A stretch of DNA of 64,000 nucleotides from assembly GCA_963809795.1 (NCBI GenBank), contig CAWELN010000027.1, forward strand, positions 62,001 through 126,000, in the 5' to 3' direction. The DNA comes from DASUAS01 sp963809795 (GTDB lineage: Bacteria > Actinomycetota > Acidimicrobiia > IMCC26256 > DASPTH01). Of the stretch, positions 38,494 through 47,965 are shown one piece after another (the stretch's first letter is position 1; each line of letters starts with the position of its first letter). Both the position numbers and the translations under genes were made by a program. Under the pieces are notes generated by a model that was not told where the DNA came from, did no database searches, and worked only from the letters and a program-made list of their open reading frames with translations.

Positions 38494-39675
38494 ATGTTCG
38501 AAGCCCTGCGCCGCACAACGGAGCGGTTGCGGCAGCTCGTCGCCGAGTTCGAACCCGATCGGTTCGACGGTGGCGGCGCGCGCACGATGGTGGAGCTGTT
38601 CGCCGAGGCCGAGCGGTTGAGTGCGGCCGGCAAGGCCCTGGCGATGCGCCAGGTGGTGGCGACCGACGCGTGGAAGCACGACGGCGCCCACCGCGACGCG
38701 GCCAGCTGGTTGGCGGCGTCGACGGGCGCCACGGTGAGCACGGCTCGTTCCACCCTCGAGACGGCGCAGCGACTGAACGAACTGCCGGCGACGGAAGCGG
38801 CGTTGCGTGCCGGCGCGCTGTCGGTCGCGCAGGTCGAGGCGATCGCCGACGCGGCGTCGGCCGACCCGACTGCGGAGTCCGACCTGCTGGAACGCGCGGA
38901 GCACGACGGCGTGCGCGGATTGCACAACGAGTGCGCTCGGGTCAAGGCCGCGGCATGTGTCGACGAGCACGCCCGCTACGAGCGGATCCGCCAGGCGCGC
39001 TCGCTCCGGAGCTGGACCGATGCCGACGGCACCGGCCGCATCGACATACGCGGCCCGGTCGACCTGACCGCGCGCATCATTGGGAGGATCGAGCCCTTCG
39101 AGCGCGAGCTGTTCGACGAGGCGCGCGCCGACGGCCGGCGCGAGCGATCGGACGCGCTCTCGTTCGACGCGATGGTCGCGTGGGCGGATGCGCCGGTGGG
39201 ATCGTGCGCCGGGCGCGCCGTTCGCGAGCACGTCACCGTCGTGCGCATCGACCACGCCGCGCTCGTGCGCGGCTCGACGCAGCCGGGTGAGGTGTGCGAG
39301 ATCGTCGGCAGCGGACCGATCCCGGTCACCGTTGCGCAGCGCCTGCTCGAAGACTCGTTCGTGAAGGCGGTGCTGGTCGACGGCACCGACGTGCTCGCAG
39401 TGTCACACCTGGGCCGCACGATTCCCGCCAAGCTGCGCACCGCGGTCGAGGAGCTCCACCCCGAGTGCGACATCGAGGGGTGTCACGTCACCCGCAACCT
39501 CGAGATCGACCACAACCAACCGATCGAAGACGGCGGCCCGACCGCACTGTGGAACCTCGATCGGTTGTGCGGCCACCACCACGACCACAAGCACCGCCAC
39601 CGTTTGCGGCTGACCGGTGAGCCCGGTCGCATGCGTTTCGTCCCCGCCCCCGAGCGGGTGCGGCAGCGATGTTGA
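38494..39675 (+). CDS. DUF222/HNH endonuclease (13E12-type), copy 1
   Basis: A 393-aa protein: N-terminal DUF222 helical region (RQLVAEFEPDRFDGGGARTM, AEAERLSAAGKALAMRQVVA, ARYERIRQARSLRSW) and a C-terminal HNH nuclease fold (CDIEGCHVTRNLEIDHNQPI, RLCGHHHDHKHRHRL) with the Cys and His metal ligands. ATG 38494 follows GGGGAGC; an open frame upstream encodes no conserved residues. The family (13E12 in mycobacteria) is partly LexA controlled; its DNA target is unknown. The paralogue at 58895-60079 is closely similar throughout. Confidence 0.92.
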   Translation: MFEALRRTTERLRQLVAEFEPDRFDGGGARTMVELFAEAERLSAAGKALAMRQVVATDAWKHDGAHRDAASWLAASTGATVSTARSTLETAQRLNELPATEAALRAGALSVAQVEAIADAASADPTAESDLLERAEHDGVRGLHNECARVKAAACVDEHARYERIRQARSLRSWTDADGTGRIDIRGPVDLTARIIGRIEPFERELFDEARADGRRERSDALSFDAMVAWADAPVGSCAGRAVREHVTVVRIDHAALVRGSTQPGEVCEIVGSGPIPVTVAQRLLEDSFVKAVLVDGTDVLAVSHLGRTIPAKLRTAVEELHPECDIEGCHVTRNLEIDHNQPIEDGGPTALWNLDRLCGHHHDHKHRHRLRLTGEPGRMRFVPAPERVRQRC

Positions 39676-39690
39676 GCCCGCGCGACGTGG

Positions 39691-41888
39691 TCAGGCGAGG
39701 TCGAAGCGATCGAGGTTCATGACCTTGTCCCACGCGGCCACGAAGTCGCGCACGAACATCTCCTCCCCGCCGTCCGACGCGTACTCCTCCGCGATCGCCC
39801 GGAGCTGGGAGTTCGATCCGAAGACGAGGTCGACGGCGGTCGCGGTCCACTTGACCTCGCCCGTCGCACGATCGCGACCCTCGTACACGTTCTCCTCCGA
39901 CGCCGATGCCTTCCACTCCGTGCCCATGTCGAGCAGGTGCACGAAGAAGTCGTTGGTCAGCGTCTCGGGCCGGTCGGTGAACACGCCGTGCGCGGTGTGC
40001 CCGAAGTTGGCGTTCAGCGCCCGCATCCCGCCGACGAGCACCGTCATCTCGGGCGGGGTGAGCGTCAACAGGTTGGCCCGGTCCAGCAGCAGGGTCTCCG
40101 GTGCCAGCTTCTCGCCGGCCTGGAGATAGTTGCGGAACCCGTCGGCCTTCGGTTCGAGCACCGCGAACGAGTCGACGTCGGTCTGCTCCTGCGAGGCGTC
40201 GGTGCGCCCCGGCGCGAACGGCACCGTGACGTCGTGGCCGGCGTTCTTCGCCGCCTGCTCGACCGCCGCGCACCCGCCCAGCACGATCAGGTCGGCCAGC
40301 GAGACCTTCGCGCCGCCGGACGACGAGGCGTTGAAGTCCTGCTGGATCCCCTCGAGGGTCTGCAGGACCTTGGCCAGCTCGCTCGGGTCGTTGACCGCCC
40401 AGTCCTTCTGCGGCGCGAGACGGAGGCGCGCCCCGTTCGCCCCACCACGCTTGTCGGTGCCGCGGAAGCTGGCCGCCGACGCCCACGCGGTGGACACGAG
40501 CTGGGAGACGGAGAGCCCCGACTCGAGCAGCTTGCGCTTGAGGGTGGCGATGTCGTCCGCGCCGATCGTCGCGTGATCGACCGCGGGGACCGGGTCCTGC
40601 CACAGCTGCGGCTCCGGGACCCACGGCCCGAGGTACCGCGAGACCGGTCCCATGTCGCGGTGCAGCAGCTTGTACCACGCCCTGGCGAACGCGTCGGCCA
40701 ACTGGTCCGGGTGCTCGTGGAAGCGCTGCACGATGGGCGCGTAGATCGGGTCCTCCCGCAGCGCCAGGTCGGTCGTCAGCATCATGGGCGCGTGCCGCGT
40801 CGACGGATCGTGCGCGTCGGGCACCGTGTCCTGGGCTTCGGGATTCGTGGGCGTCCACTGCGACGCCCCCGCCGGGCTCGTCGTCAGCTCCCACTCGTAG
40901 TCGAGCAGGTTGTCGAGATAGCCGTTGTCCCACGTCGTCGGCTCGTTGGTCCACGCGCCTTCGAGCCCGCTGGTGATCGTGTCGGCGCCCATGCCGGTGC
41001 CGGCGGTGACCTTCCAGCCGAGGCCCTGCGCCTCGACCGGGCACCCCTCCGGCTCCGGACCGACCGAGTCGGGGTCGACCGCACCGTGGCACTTGCCGAA
41101 GGTGTGACCACCGACGATGAGCGCGACCGTCTCCTCGTCGTCCATCGCCATGCGGGCGAACGTCTCGCGGATGTCGCGTCGCGGCGGAGACCGGATCGGC
41201 GTTGCCGTTGGGCCCCTCCGGGTTCACGTAGATCAGGCCCATCTGCACCGCGCCGAGCGGGTTGGACGAGGTCCCGCTCGCCGCTGTAGCGCTCGTCGCC
41301 GAGCCACGTGTCCTCCGGGCCCCAGAAGACCTCGTCGGGCTCCCACACGTCCGGGCGCCCGAAGCCGAACCCGAACGTCGTGAACCCCATCGACTCCAGC
41401 GCGCAGTTGCCGGCGAAGACGATCAGGTCGGCCCACGAGACCTTCCGGCCGTACTTCTGCTTGACCGGCCACAGCAACCGGCGCGCCTTGTCGAGGTTGG
41501 CGTTGTCGGGCCAGCTGTTGAGCGGGGCGAAGCGCTGCGCGCCGCTGCCGCCCCCGCCCCGACCGTCGGCGATGCGGTAGGTGCCGGCGGCGTGCCACGA
41601 CATCCGGATGAACAGCGGCCCGTAGTGGCCGTAGTCGGCCGGCCACCAGTCCTGCGACGTGGTCATCACGTCGAACACGTCCGCTTCAACGCGTCGACGT
41701 CGACGCGTCGCGAACTCCTGCGCGTAGTCGAAGTCGGCGCCCAGCGGAGTCGGCCGCGGCCCGTGCTGGTCGAGCACCGACAGGTCGAGCTGGTTCGGCC
41801 ACCAGTCCTGGTTCGTGTGCGGCCGACCCGGCTTCGGAGTGGGGGCGGCGATGACCGGGTTCTCGCTCTCGCTGCGGGGTTCAGACAT
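39691..41888 (-). CDS. katG: catalase-peroxidase KatG (several frameshifts)
   Basis: Bifunctional haem catalase-peroxidase. Visible landmarks: TNQDWWPNQLDLSVLDQHGP, MTTSQDWWPADYGHYGP, the distal haem site FIRMSWHAAGTYR (Arg-Trp-His), MGLIYVNPEGPNG (crosslink Tyr), ARMAMDDEETVALIVGGHTF (crosslink Met; proximal His) and the C-terminal peroxidase-like domain ending LDRFDLA. Four indels are inferred: +1 near 41711, -1 near 41683 (these two flank a short stretch reading RRRRRVE instead of RVDVDALK), +1 near 41265 and +1 near 41183. Corrected, it has 732 codons, a normal length. It follows furA after 42 bp. Confidence 0.92.
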
Positions 41889-41930
41889 CGGGTCCTCCGT
41901 TGCTCGTGTACGTGTCGGTGTTGGTGATGG

Positions 41931-42380
41931 TCAGCGTGCGGACGCGTCGGACGCGGCGGCGACGCAGTCGGGACATCGCCCCCAGTAGATGACCTCGGCC
42001 TCGTCGATCTCGTAGCCCGAGTCGTCGGCCGCGGTCAGGCACGGGGTGTCACCGACCGCGCAGTCGACGTCGACGGTCTGCCCGCACGTCCGGCAGATGA
42101 GGTGGTGGTGGTTGTCGCCGACGCGGTCCTCGTAGCGGGCGGACGAGCCGGCGGGCTGGATGCGCCGGAGCAGCCCCTTCTCGGTGAGCGTCCCGAGCAC
42201 GTCGTAGATCGCCTGGCGCGAGACGGTGCCGAGCGCGGCCCGCACGATCTGCTCGACCTCGTCGGCGGTGCCGTGCGGCGCGGCGCGGACCGCCCGCAGC
42301 ACGGCGACGCGCTGCGCCGTCACCTGCAGCCCGCACTGGCGGAGCTGCGCAGCTTCGTCCGCGGGGGGCTCCGTCGACAT
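41931..42380 (-). CDS. furA: Fur-family regulator next to katG (FurA-like)
   Basis: A 149-aa Fur/PerR protein. Winged helix: GLQVTAQRVAVLRAVRAAP, TVSRQAIYDVLGTLTEKGLL; metal-binding C-terminal domain with HHHLICRTCGQTVDVDC and a second Cys pair GRCPDC. The gene precedes katG in the same direction, the arrangement in which mycobacterial FurA represses katG and itself and is released by peroxide. A palindrome 23 bp upstream is a candidate autoregulatory site. The symbol rests on this context. Confidence 0.9.
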   Translation of the reverse strand: MSTEPPADEAAQLRQCGLQVTAQRVAVLRAVRAAPHGTADEVEQIVRAALGTVSRQAIYDVLGTLTEKGLLRRIQPAGSSARYEDRVGDNHHHLICRTCGQTVDVDCAVGDTPCLTAADDSGYEIDEAEVIYWGRCPDCVAAASDASAR

Positions 42381-42402
42381 GTCGTCAGCGCTACCGCGAA
42401 GA

Positions 42403-42417
42403 CTGGACTATGTCCAG
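42403..42417 (-). promoter_or_regulatory. candidate FurA operator
   Basis: A perfect 6-3-6 palindrome, CTGGACTATGTCCAG on the plus strand, 23 bp before the furA ATG and next to a run of five T. The wider TGGACTATGTCCAGAAC looks, from memory, like the AT-rich site protected by mycobacterial FurA (a TTGAC..TCCAGAA pattern). It may autoregulate furA-katG. Confidence 0.45.
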
Positions 42418-42440
42418 AACTTTTTCTGATCCAGATCCAG

Positions 42441-44387
42441 TCAGCTGACGACGTACTGCTCGGGGTCGGCGGATCGGGTCCACTCCCAGTACCGCTCGAG
42501 CGGCCACGGCGAGAGCGTGAAGATCTTGCCCTGCGGGTTCTTGTAGTGGCTGTGCTCGATCGACGGGTGTGACCACACGAGCTGGTCGATCTCGGCGCGG
42601 TAGCGCTCGACGTACTCGTCGTGCGCGTCCTTGCGCACCTCGATCGTGCGGGCCCCGGCCGCCAGGACCCGGTGGATGCAGTCCATCGCGTAGTGGATCT
42701 GGCACTCGGAATGGAAGAACAGGCTCGCCCCGTGGGCCAGGTTCGTGCCCGGCCCGTACATGCAGAAGAGGTTCGGGAAGTTGGGGATCGTGATCCCGAG
42801 GAACGCGGTCGGCTCGTCGCCCCACTGGTCGCGCAGCGACACGCCGTTGCGCCCGGTGAGCTCGATCGTGTCGAGGAAGTCGTTGTGCCGGAAGCCGGTG
42901 GCGTAACAGATGATGTCGGCGTCGCGGACCGTGCCGTCGACGGTGCGCACACCTTCGGGGACGATGCGCTCGATGCCCGTGTGCACGAGCTCGACGTTCG
43001 GCTTCTTGAGGGTGCGCAACCACGACCCGTTGTCCTGGAGGATCCGCTTCCCCATCGCCGGGTAGTCGGGGATCGACTGCTCGATCAGGTCGGGCCGGTC
43101 CTCCAGGTGCATCGTGATCCACGCGGTCAGCTGCTGGCGGCGCAGCTCGTTCTCCTCGTTGATCGCGACGCCCTCTTCCCCGCGGAACTCCGGGTCGATC
43201 CGGTAGCCCTCGGTCCCCATCCCGATGCCCGGGTAGAGCATGACGAACCGGAACCAGCGGGCGTAGAACGGCAGGTGCTGCATCGCCCACCGGTCACCCG
43301 GCGGCACCTGGGCGTGGTACAGCGGGTTCGGCAGCATCCACTGGGTCGTCCGTTGGTAGATCGTGAGCTGCTCGACGGTGTCGGCGATGGTCGGCGCGAT
43401 CTGGAACCCCGACGCGCCGGCGCCGACGAGCGCGAACCGCTTCCCGGTGAGGTCGAGCCCGTCGGGCCAGCGGGCCGAGTGGAACGACGGCCCGGTGAAG
43501 TCGTCCATGCCGGGGATGTCCGGCATCCGGGGGATGTTCAGCGAGCCGACCCCGCTGATCACGAAGCGCGCCTCGAGCACCTCCGTGGTCCCGTCCGGGT
43601 TCCGGATGCCGACCTGCCACGAGCTCGTCGGCTCGTCCCACGTGAGCGACGTCACCTCGGTGCCGAAGCGACACCGCGGACGAAGCTCGTAGGTGTCGAG
43701 CACGCGGACGAAGTAGTCGCGCAGCTCGGGCTGCTGGCAGTAGTACTCGGTCCAGTGGTGCGACGGCTCGAACGCGTAGCAGTAGTGGTGACTGCCGACG
43801 TCGACGCGCGCCCCCGGGTACCGGTTCTCCCACCAGGTGCCGCCCGGGCCCTCGTCCTTCTCGACGATCACGAACGGGAGCCCGGCCTGGGTCAGGCGGA
43901 TCCCGGCGAGGATGCCGGACAGGCCACACCCGATGACCACGACCGGCGACGCCGCCTTCGCCTCGTCCGACACCTCGTCGCCCCACGCGATCGCGCCGCT
44001 GTCGGCGCCGTCGAACTGCATGTCCTCGACGAACATCGGCACCATCACGTCCTCGTCGAGCGGCGTGCCCGCGAGGAAGGCGAACATCTCGACGACGACA
44101 TCTTCGGGCAGCTCGTGCGGGACGCACCCGCCGTCCCGGTAGGCGGCGATGGCCGGGACCGCGCGTCGGCGGAGGTCGGCGAGCACGTCGTCGTCGAGAC
44201 CGCCCTGCAGGTCCATGGTGCCGGGCATGCGGGGGAGCGACACGTCGCGGATCCACGACGGATCGCCCGTCATGTGCACCAGCGAGCACAGCAGCACCGG
44301 CACCGACACGTCCTCGAGCGCGGCGGCGATGGCGGCGTCGTCGTCGGTGAACGCTGCCCCTACGTGCGGGTTCCGGAGGTCCTGCAT
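42441..44387 (-). CDS. Baeyer-Villiger-type flavin monooxygenase
   Basis: A 648-aa FAD- and NADPH-dependent monooxygenase. The FAD motif is VVIGCGLSGILAGIRL (~150-165), the BVMO fingerprint is F297-x-G-xxx-H303-xxx-W307 (DFTGPSFHSARWP) and the NADPH Rossmann motif is ALVGAGASGFQ; ATGF near the end is also typical. The first ~145 residues are a helical N-terminal extension seen in some actinobacterial BVMOs. These enzymes insert oxygen next to ketones, opening rings in terpenoids and steroids. ATG 44387 start; the gene lies 60 bp upstream of furA. Confidence 0.93.
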   Translation of the reverse strand: MQDLRNPHVGAAFTDDDAAIAAALEDVSVPVLLCSLVHMTGDPSWIRDVSLPRMPGTMDLQGGLDDDVLADLRRRAVPAIAAYRDGGCVPHELPEDVVVEMFAFLAGTPLDEDVMVPMFVEDMQFDGADSGAIAWGDEVSDEAKAASPVVVIGCGLSGILAGIRLTQAGLPFVIVEKDEGPGGTWWENRYPGARVDVGSHHYCYAFEPSHHWTEYYCQQPELRDYFVRVLDTYELRPRCRFGTEVTSLTWDEPTSSWQVGIRNPDGTTEVLEARFVISGVGSLNIPRMPDIPGMDDFTGPSFHSARWPDGLDLTGKRFALVGAGASGFQIAPTIADTVEQLTIYQRTTQWMLPNPLYHAQVPPGDRWAMQHLPFYARWFRFVMLYPGIGMGTEGYRIDPEFRGEEGVAINEENELRRQQLTAWITMHLEDRPDLIEQSIPDYPAMGKRILQDNGSWLRTLKKPNVELVHTGIERIVPEGVRTVDGTVRDADIICYATGFRHNDFLDTIELTGRNGVSLRDQWGDEPTAFLGITIPNFPNLFCMYGPGTNLAHGASLFFHSECQIHYAMDCIHRVLAAGARTIEVRKDAHDEYVERYRAEIDQLVWSHPSIEHSHYKNPQGKIFTLSPWPLERYWEWTRSADPEQYVVS

Positions 44388-44551
44388 GCCGCCGAGCGTA
44401 TTCGCGCCGACCTTCCACCTCGCCGACGACGCCCCGGCACGTGTCCAGAGACGACGAGTATGGCGGCGGCCGGCAGGCGCCGCACGGGCCCGCAGATGCC
44501 ATTCGATACAGTCGACCCGGCCTGCCACCGCAGTGTGCGAACGGGGGGACC

Positions 44552-45406
44552 ATGCTCGGACGAGACGATCTCGTGTTGTGCGCCGGAACGCTGCTGGCGT
44601 CCTCGTTGCCGGAGCGGGCCCAGGCCGCGCAGGCAGCTGGGTACGCCGGAATGTCGCTCTGGCTGACTGACGTGATGCAGGCGCGCCGCGACGGCATGAC
44701 CGACGCCGACATCCGTGCGCTCTTCGACGATCACGGGCTCGAGGTGGCGGAGCTCGACTGCTTGGCGAACTGGCTGCCCGGCACCACCGCGCCGCCCGAC
44801 CTGCCGTTCGAAGTCGATGACGTGATGCTCGCGACCGATCACGACTTCTACGCCATCGCGGAATCGATCGGTGGCCGGTCCGTGAACGCCGCGGAGATCT
44901 TCGGCTCGCCCACCGAGCTCGACGCCGCGGTCGAAGCGTTCGCGGGTTTGTGTGACCGAGCCGCGGAGCACGGGCTGCTCGTGCACCTCGAGTTCTTGCC
45001 GTGGTCGGCGTTCCCGAACCTCAGCTCGGCGTGGGATGTCGTCCGGCTCGCCGACCGCCCGAACGGTGGCGTGCTCGTCGACACGTGGCACTGCGCGCGC
45101 AGCGACACCACGCTCGCCGATCTCACCGCGATACCGGGTGATCGTGTCCTCGGTGTGCAACTCAGCGATGCCACGGCGGAACCTGCGTACGAGACGATCA
45201 CCGAGGAGACCATGCGGGCGCGGCTCCTCCCCGGCGACGGCGTCGGTCACGTCGTCGAGTACGTGCGGACGCTCGATCGAATCGGTTGCCAGGCACCGAT
45301 CGGCGTCGAGGTCTTCTCGGATGAGCTCGCGGCGATGGATCCCTCGGAAGCTGCCCGTCGGGTCGCCGACGCGACGCGACGGCTGCTGGCAGAGGCCGCG
45401 CAGTAA
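44552..45406 (+). CDS. sugar phosphate isomerase/epimerase-like TIM-barrel protein
   Basis: A 284-aa AP-endonuclease-2 / xylose-isomerase-like TIM barrel: LCAGTLLASSLPERAQAAQA, AGYAGMSLW, a metal Glu region in VHLEFLPWSAFPNL, VLVDTWHCARS and PIGVEVFSDELAAM. These proteins isomerise or cleave sugars, inositols or aromatic acids with a divalent metal. ATG 44552 follows GGGGGGAC. It is divergent from the BVMO. Its last 43 bases recur exactly at 51950-51992. Confidence 0.85.
   Translation: MLGRDDLVLCAGTLLASSLPERAQAAQAAGYAGMSLWLTDVMQARRDGMTDADIRALFDDHGLEVAELDCLANWLPGTTAPPDLPFEVDDVMLATDHDFYAIAESIGGRSVNAAEIFGSPTELDAAVEAFAGLCDRAAEHGLLVHLEFLPWSAFPNLSSAWDVVRLADRPNGGVLVDTWHCARSDTTLADLTAIPGDRVLGVQLSDATAEPAYETITEETMRARLLPGDGVGHVVEYVRTLDRIGCQAPIGVEVFSDELAAMDPSEAARRVADATRRLLAEAAQ
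45361..45403. repeat. 43-bp exact repeat, copy A (3' end of TIM-barrel gene)
   Basis: These 43 bases, encoding VADATRRLLAEAAQ, recur without a mismatch at 51950-51992. Here they are the natural end of the TIM-barrel gene. Confidence 0.9.
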
Positions 45407-45473
45407 CGAAGCGTCGTCGAGAGCGAAACGAACCAGCCCTCCTGAGCGGATGTACGTGCGATCACCCGGCGGG

Positions 45474-46265
45474 TCACTGCGCGGTGTAGCCGCCGTCGAC
45501 CGGGATCGCGGCACCGAGCATGAACGACGCCGCGTCGGAGCACAGCCACACCGCCGCCTCTGCGATCTCCTCGGGCTGCGCGATCCGCCCGATCGGGTGC
45601 AGCGCCGCGACCTGGGCCAGGTTGTCGGGATCACCCTGGAGCCAGTCGTCGACCATGCGGCTGAAGGCAGTGCCGGGGCAGATGGCGTTCACGCGCACGC
45701 CCTGGGCGCCGAACTCGAGGGCGGCGGTCTTGGTGAGGCCAATCACCCCGTGCTTCGCCGCCACGTACGCCGACATGCCGGGAAAGCCGATCAGCCCCGC
45801 GCCGGAGGCGGTGTTGACGATGGCGCCACCGCCGCTCGCGAGGATCGCGGGGATCTCGAACCGCATGCCCAGGAACACCCCGTTGAGCATGACGTCGATG
45901 CCCCGGTACCACTCCTCGAGCGGGTAGTCGGGGATGGGTGCGCCGGCCCCGGCGATGCCCGCGTTGTTGTGCGCGAAGTCGAGCCGACCGAACTCGCCCA
46001 CGGCGCGCTCGACCATGCGCTCGACCGCGGCGGGATCGGCGACGTCGGTGGCCTGGAACACGGCGCGGCCGCCGTTCTCCCGCACCAGCTCTGCCGTCTC
46101 CGTGCCGCCGGTCTCGTCGATGTCGGCGACGACCACACCCGCGCCCCGTGCCGCGAACAGACGCGCCGAGGCGCGCCCGATGCCCGACGCCGCGCCGGTG
46201 ACGACGGCGACCTTGCCCGCGAAGTTGCCGCCCGTGCCGGCTCCGGTTCCTGCGACGTCGGTTAT
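45474..46265 (-). CDS. SDR-family oxidoreductase with ATA in the start position
   Basis: A classical short-chain dehydrogenase of ~263 aa: FAGKVAVVTGAASGIGRASA (TGxxxGIG), AHNNAGIAGAG, catalytic Ser in IVNTASGAGLIG, YVAAK (Tyr-x3-Lys) and CPGTAFSRMVDD. Only from GTG 46136 is there a normal start, but that would drop the NAD-binding motif. The in-frame codon at 46265-46263 is ATA and overlaps the TAA stop of the upstream gene; an ATG there would make the standard ATGA overlap. The ATA is therefore probably a base error or mutation. Last gene of a four-gene minus-strand operon. Confidence 0.83.
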   Translation of the reverse strand: MTDVAGTGAGTGGNFAGKVAVVTGAASGIGRASARLFAARGAGVVVADIDETGGTETAELVRENGGRAVFQATDVADPAAVERMVERAVGEFGRLDFAHNNAGIAGAGAPIPDYPLEEWYRGIDVMLNGVFLGMRFEIPAILASGGGAIVNTASGAGLIGFPGMSAYVAAKHGVIGLTKTAALEFGAQGVRVNAICPGTAFSRMVDDWLQGDPDNLAQVAALHPIGRIAQPEEIAEAAVWLCSDAASFMLGAAIPVDGGYTAQ

Positions 46266-47911
46266 GACCGCGCCTCCCTGCTCGCGGCGTGACGGCCGGC
46301 GAGGTAGCCGAACGTCAACGCGGGTCCGATGGTGGCGCCGCCGCCGGGATACGCGGGGCCGAACACGCTCGCGCTCGCGTTGCCGGCGGCATAGAGACCC
46401 CGGATGGGCGTGCCGTCGTGACGGAGCACACGCGCGTGCTCGTCGATGCGGGGGCCGCCGTTGGTGCCCAGGGTGCCGTCGTAGAGCGGCATCGCGTAGA
46501 AGGGCGGCGTCTCGACCGGGCCGAGGCTGTGCTCGGGTGACGGGAAGTGCCCGCTCATGTGCGCCTCGAAGCGAACCGTGCCCCGGTGGAAGTCGGGGTC
46601 CTCACCCGCCGCGACGTGCTCGTTCCACCGCTCCACGGTGGCTTCGAGGGCGTCGGGGTCGACACCGATCTCGTGCGCGAGCTCACGCACCGTGTCGGCG
46701 TGCGTCATCCACTCCGGCGCCGGCGCGCCCGGCAGCACGGTCGGGAGGATGACCGTCGTGTCCTTGGTGCGCTGGTCGAAGACCAGCCACACGTTCTCGG
46801 TGGGGTACTCGAGGGCGACGGGGTCGTAGGCGCCGAGCACCTTCGGGAAGTCCTGGTAGGCGACGCCCTCGTTCACGAACCGCTTCCCGTTGCGGTCGAC
46901 GAGGATCACGCCCTTCGCGCTGCGCGCGGTGCCCATCTGGTAGAGCACATTGCCCTCGAACTCGACCTCGGGGTCGACGAGCGCCGGCTGTCCCCAGAAG
47001 GAGGTCATGTTGGCGAGTGCGCCGCCGGCTTCCATGGCCATGCGGTGGCCGTCGCCCTCGTTCTGCGGCGGGCCGAGCGGGAACACCTCGCGGCCGATGA
47101 AGGCGCGCACCATGTCGTCGTTCCACTCGAACCCGCCGCATGCGAGCACCACACCCTGGTGGGCGCCGATCAGCTCGGTGGCGTCGTCGTGCTCGACGAG
47201 CACGCCCACGACCTCGCCGTCGACGACGACGAGATCGAGCGCGGCGCTGCCCGTCTCGATCGCGACGCCTCGCGTGAGCAGGCCCTTCAGGAGCGAGGCG
47301 ACGAGCGCAGGGCCGCCGCACCGGATGTCGTCGGTCTCGCGGCGCATGATCAGGTCGAGGTCGGGCGGCTCGTCGCCGCGCAGGTACTTCGCGCCCTCCT
47401 CCATCGTGAGCCGCGGGAGGTGCGGGCTGGTGCGAGCGCGATCGGCCCACTCACCCAGCTCGGTGCGGGCGTCGTAGGGCACCGGCTCGATGGAGCGGCC
47501 GGCCGGCTTGCCGCCGGGGATGCCCTCGAAGTAGTCGTTGAACGTCGTCGGTGCGTAGAAGCGCAACGGGGTCTTCGCCTCGAGGTACTCGATCACGTCG
47601 GGCGCGGTGTCGACGTAGAGCTCGACGAGCGCAGGATCGGGCTCGCGGCCGTGCGTGAGACGGCGGATGTAGGTGAGGGCCTCCTCACGCGAGTCCGTCA
47701 CACCGACATCGGCCATGTGGTGGTTCAACGGGACCCAGGGCATCCCGCCCGACACGCCCGTCGTGCCGCCCACCAGGTCGGCTTTCTCGACGAGCAGCAC
47801 GTTGGCGCCGCCGTCGTGCGCCAACGTGGCCGCGGCCAGCCCGGCCGCGCCCGACCCCAGCACGACCACGTCGACCTGGCGGTCCCACTGCTGCGGTGAC
47901 GACACGATCAC
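46262..47911 (-). CDS. FAD-dependent oxidoreductase, 3-ketosteroid dehydrogenase-like
   Basis: A 549-aa FAD_binding_2 flavoprotein. N-terminal GxGxxG in VVVLGSGAAGLAAATLAH, glycine-rich VEKADLVGGTTGVSGGMPWV, and the typical end YDGTLGTNGGPRIDEHARVL, GLYAAGNASASVFGPAYPGG, GATIGPALTFGYLAGRHAA. This is the pattern of 3-oxosteroid delta1/delta4-dehydrogenases and related fumarate reductase-like enzymes. It may desaturate a cyclic ketone. It lies 54 bp after the MerB-like gene and overlaps the SDR by 4 bp, within an operon with a molybdenum hydroxylase. Confidence 0.86.
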   Translation of the reverse strand: MIVSSPQQWDRQVDVVVLGSGAAGLAAATLAHDGGANVLLVEKADLVGGTTGVSGGMPWVPLNHHMADVGVTDSREEALTYIRRLTHGREPDPALVELYVDTAPDVIEYLEAKTPLRFYAPTTFNDYFEGIPGGKPAGRSIEPVPYDARTELGEWADRARTSPHLPRLTMEEGAKYLRGDEPPDLDLIMRRETDDIRCGGPALVASLLKGLLTRGVAIETGSAALDLVVVDGEVVGVLVEHDDATELIGAHQGVVLACGGFEWNDDMVRAFIGREVFPLGPPQNEGDGHRMAMEAGGALANMTSFWGQPALVDPEVEFEGNVLYQMGTARSAKGVILVDRNGKRFVNEGVAYQDFPKVLGAYDPVALEYPTENVWLVFDQRTKDTTVILPTVLPGAPAPEWMTHADTVRELAHEIGVDPDALEATVERWNEHVAAGEDPDFHRGTVRFEAHMSGHFPSPEHSLGPVETPPFYAMPLYDGTLGTNGGPRIDEHARVLRHDGTPIRGLYAAGNASASVFGPAYPGGGATIGPALTFGYLAGRHAASREARS

Positions 47912-47965
47912 AGCGCCTCCCCTTGTCGTCGGCGTCCACGGGTGGGTTCGGGCGCAGCGTACGGG

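Noticed and set aside
41689..41708. 20-bp perfect palindrome as an operator or integration site
   Set aside because: It falls inside katG and is explained by repeated GAC-GTC codons for the Asp-Val-Asp motif of the normal frame.
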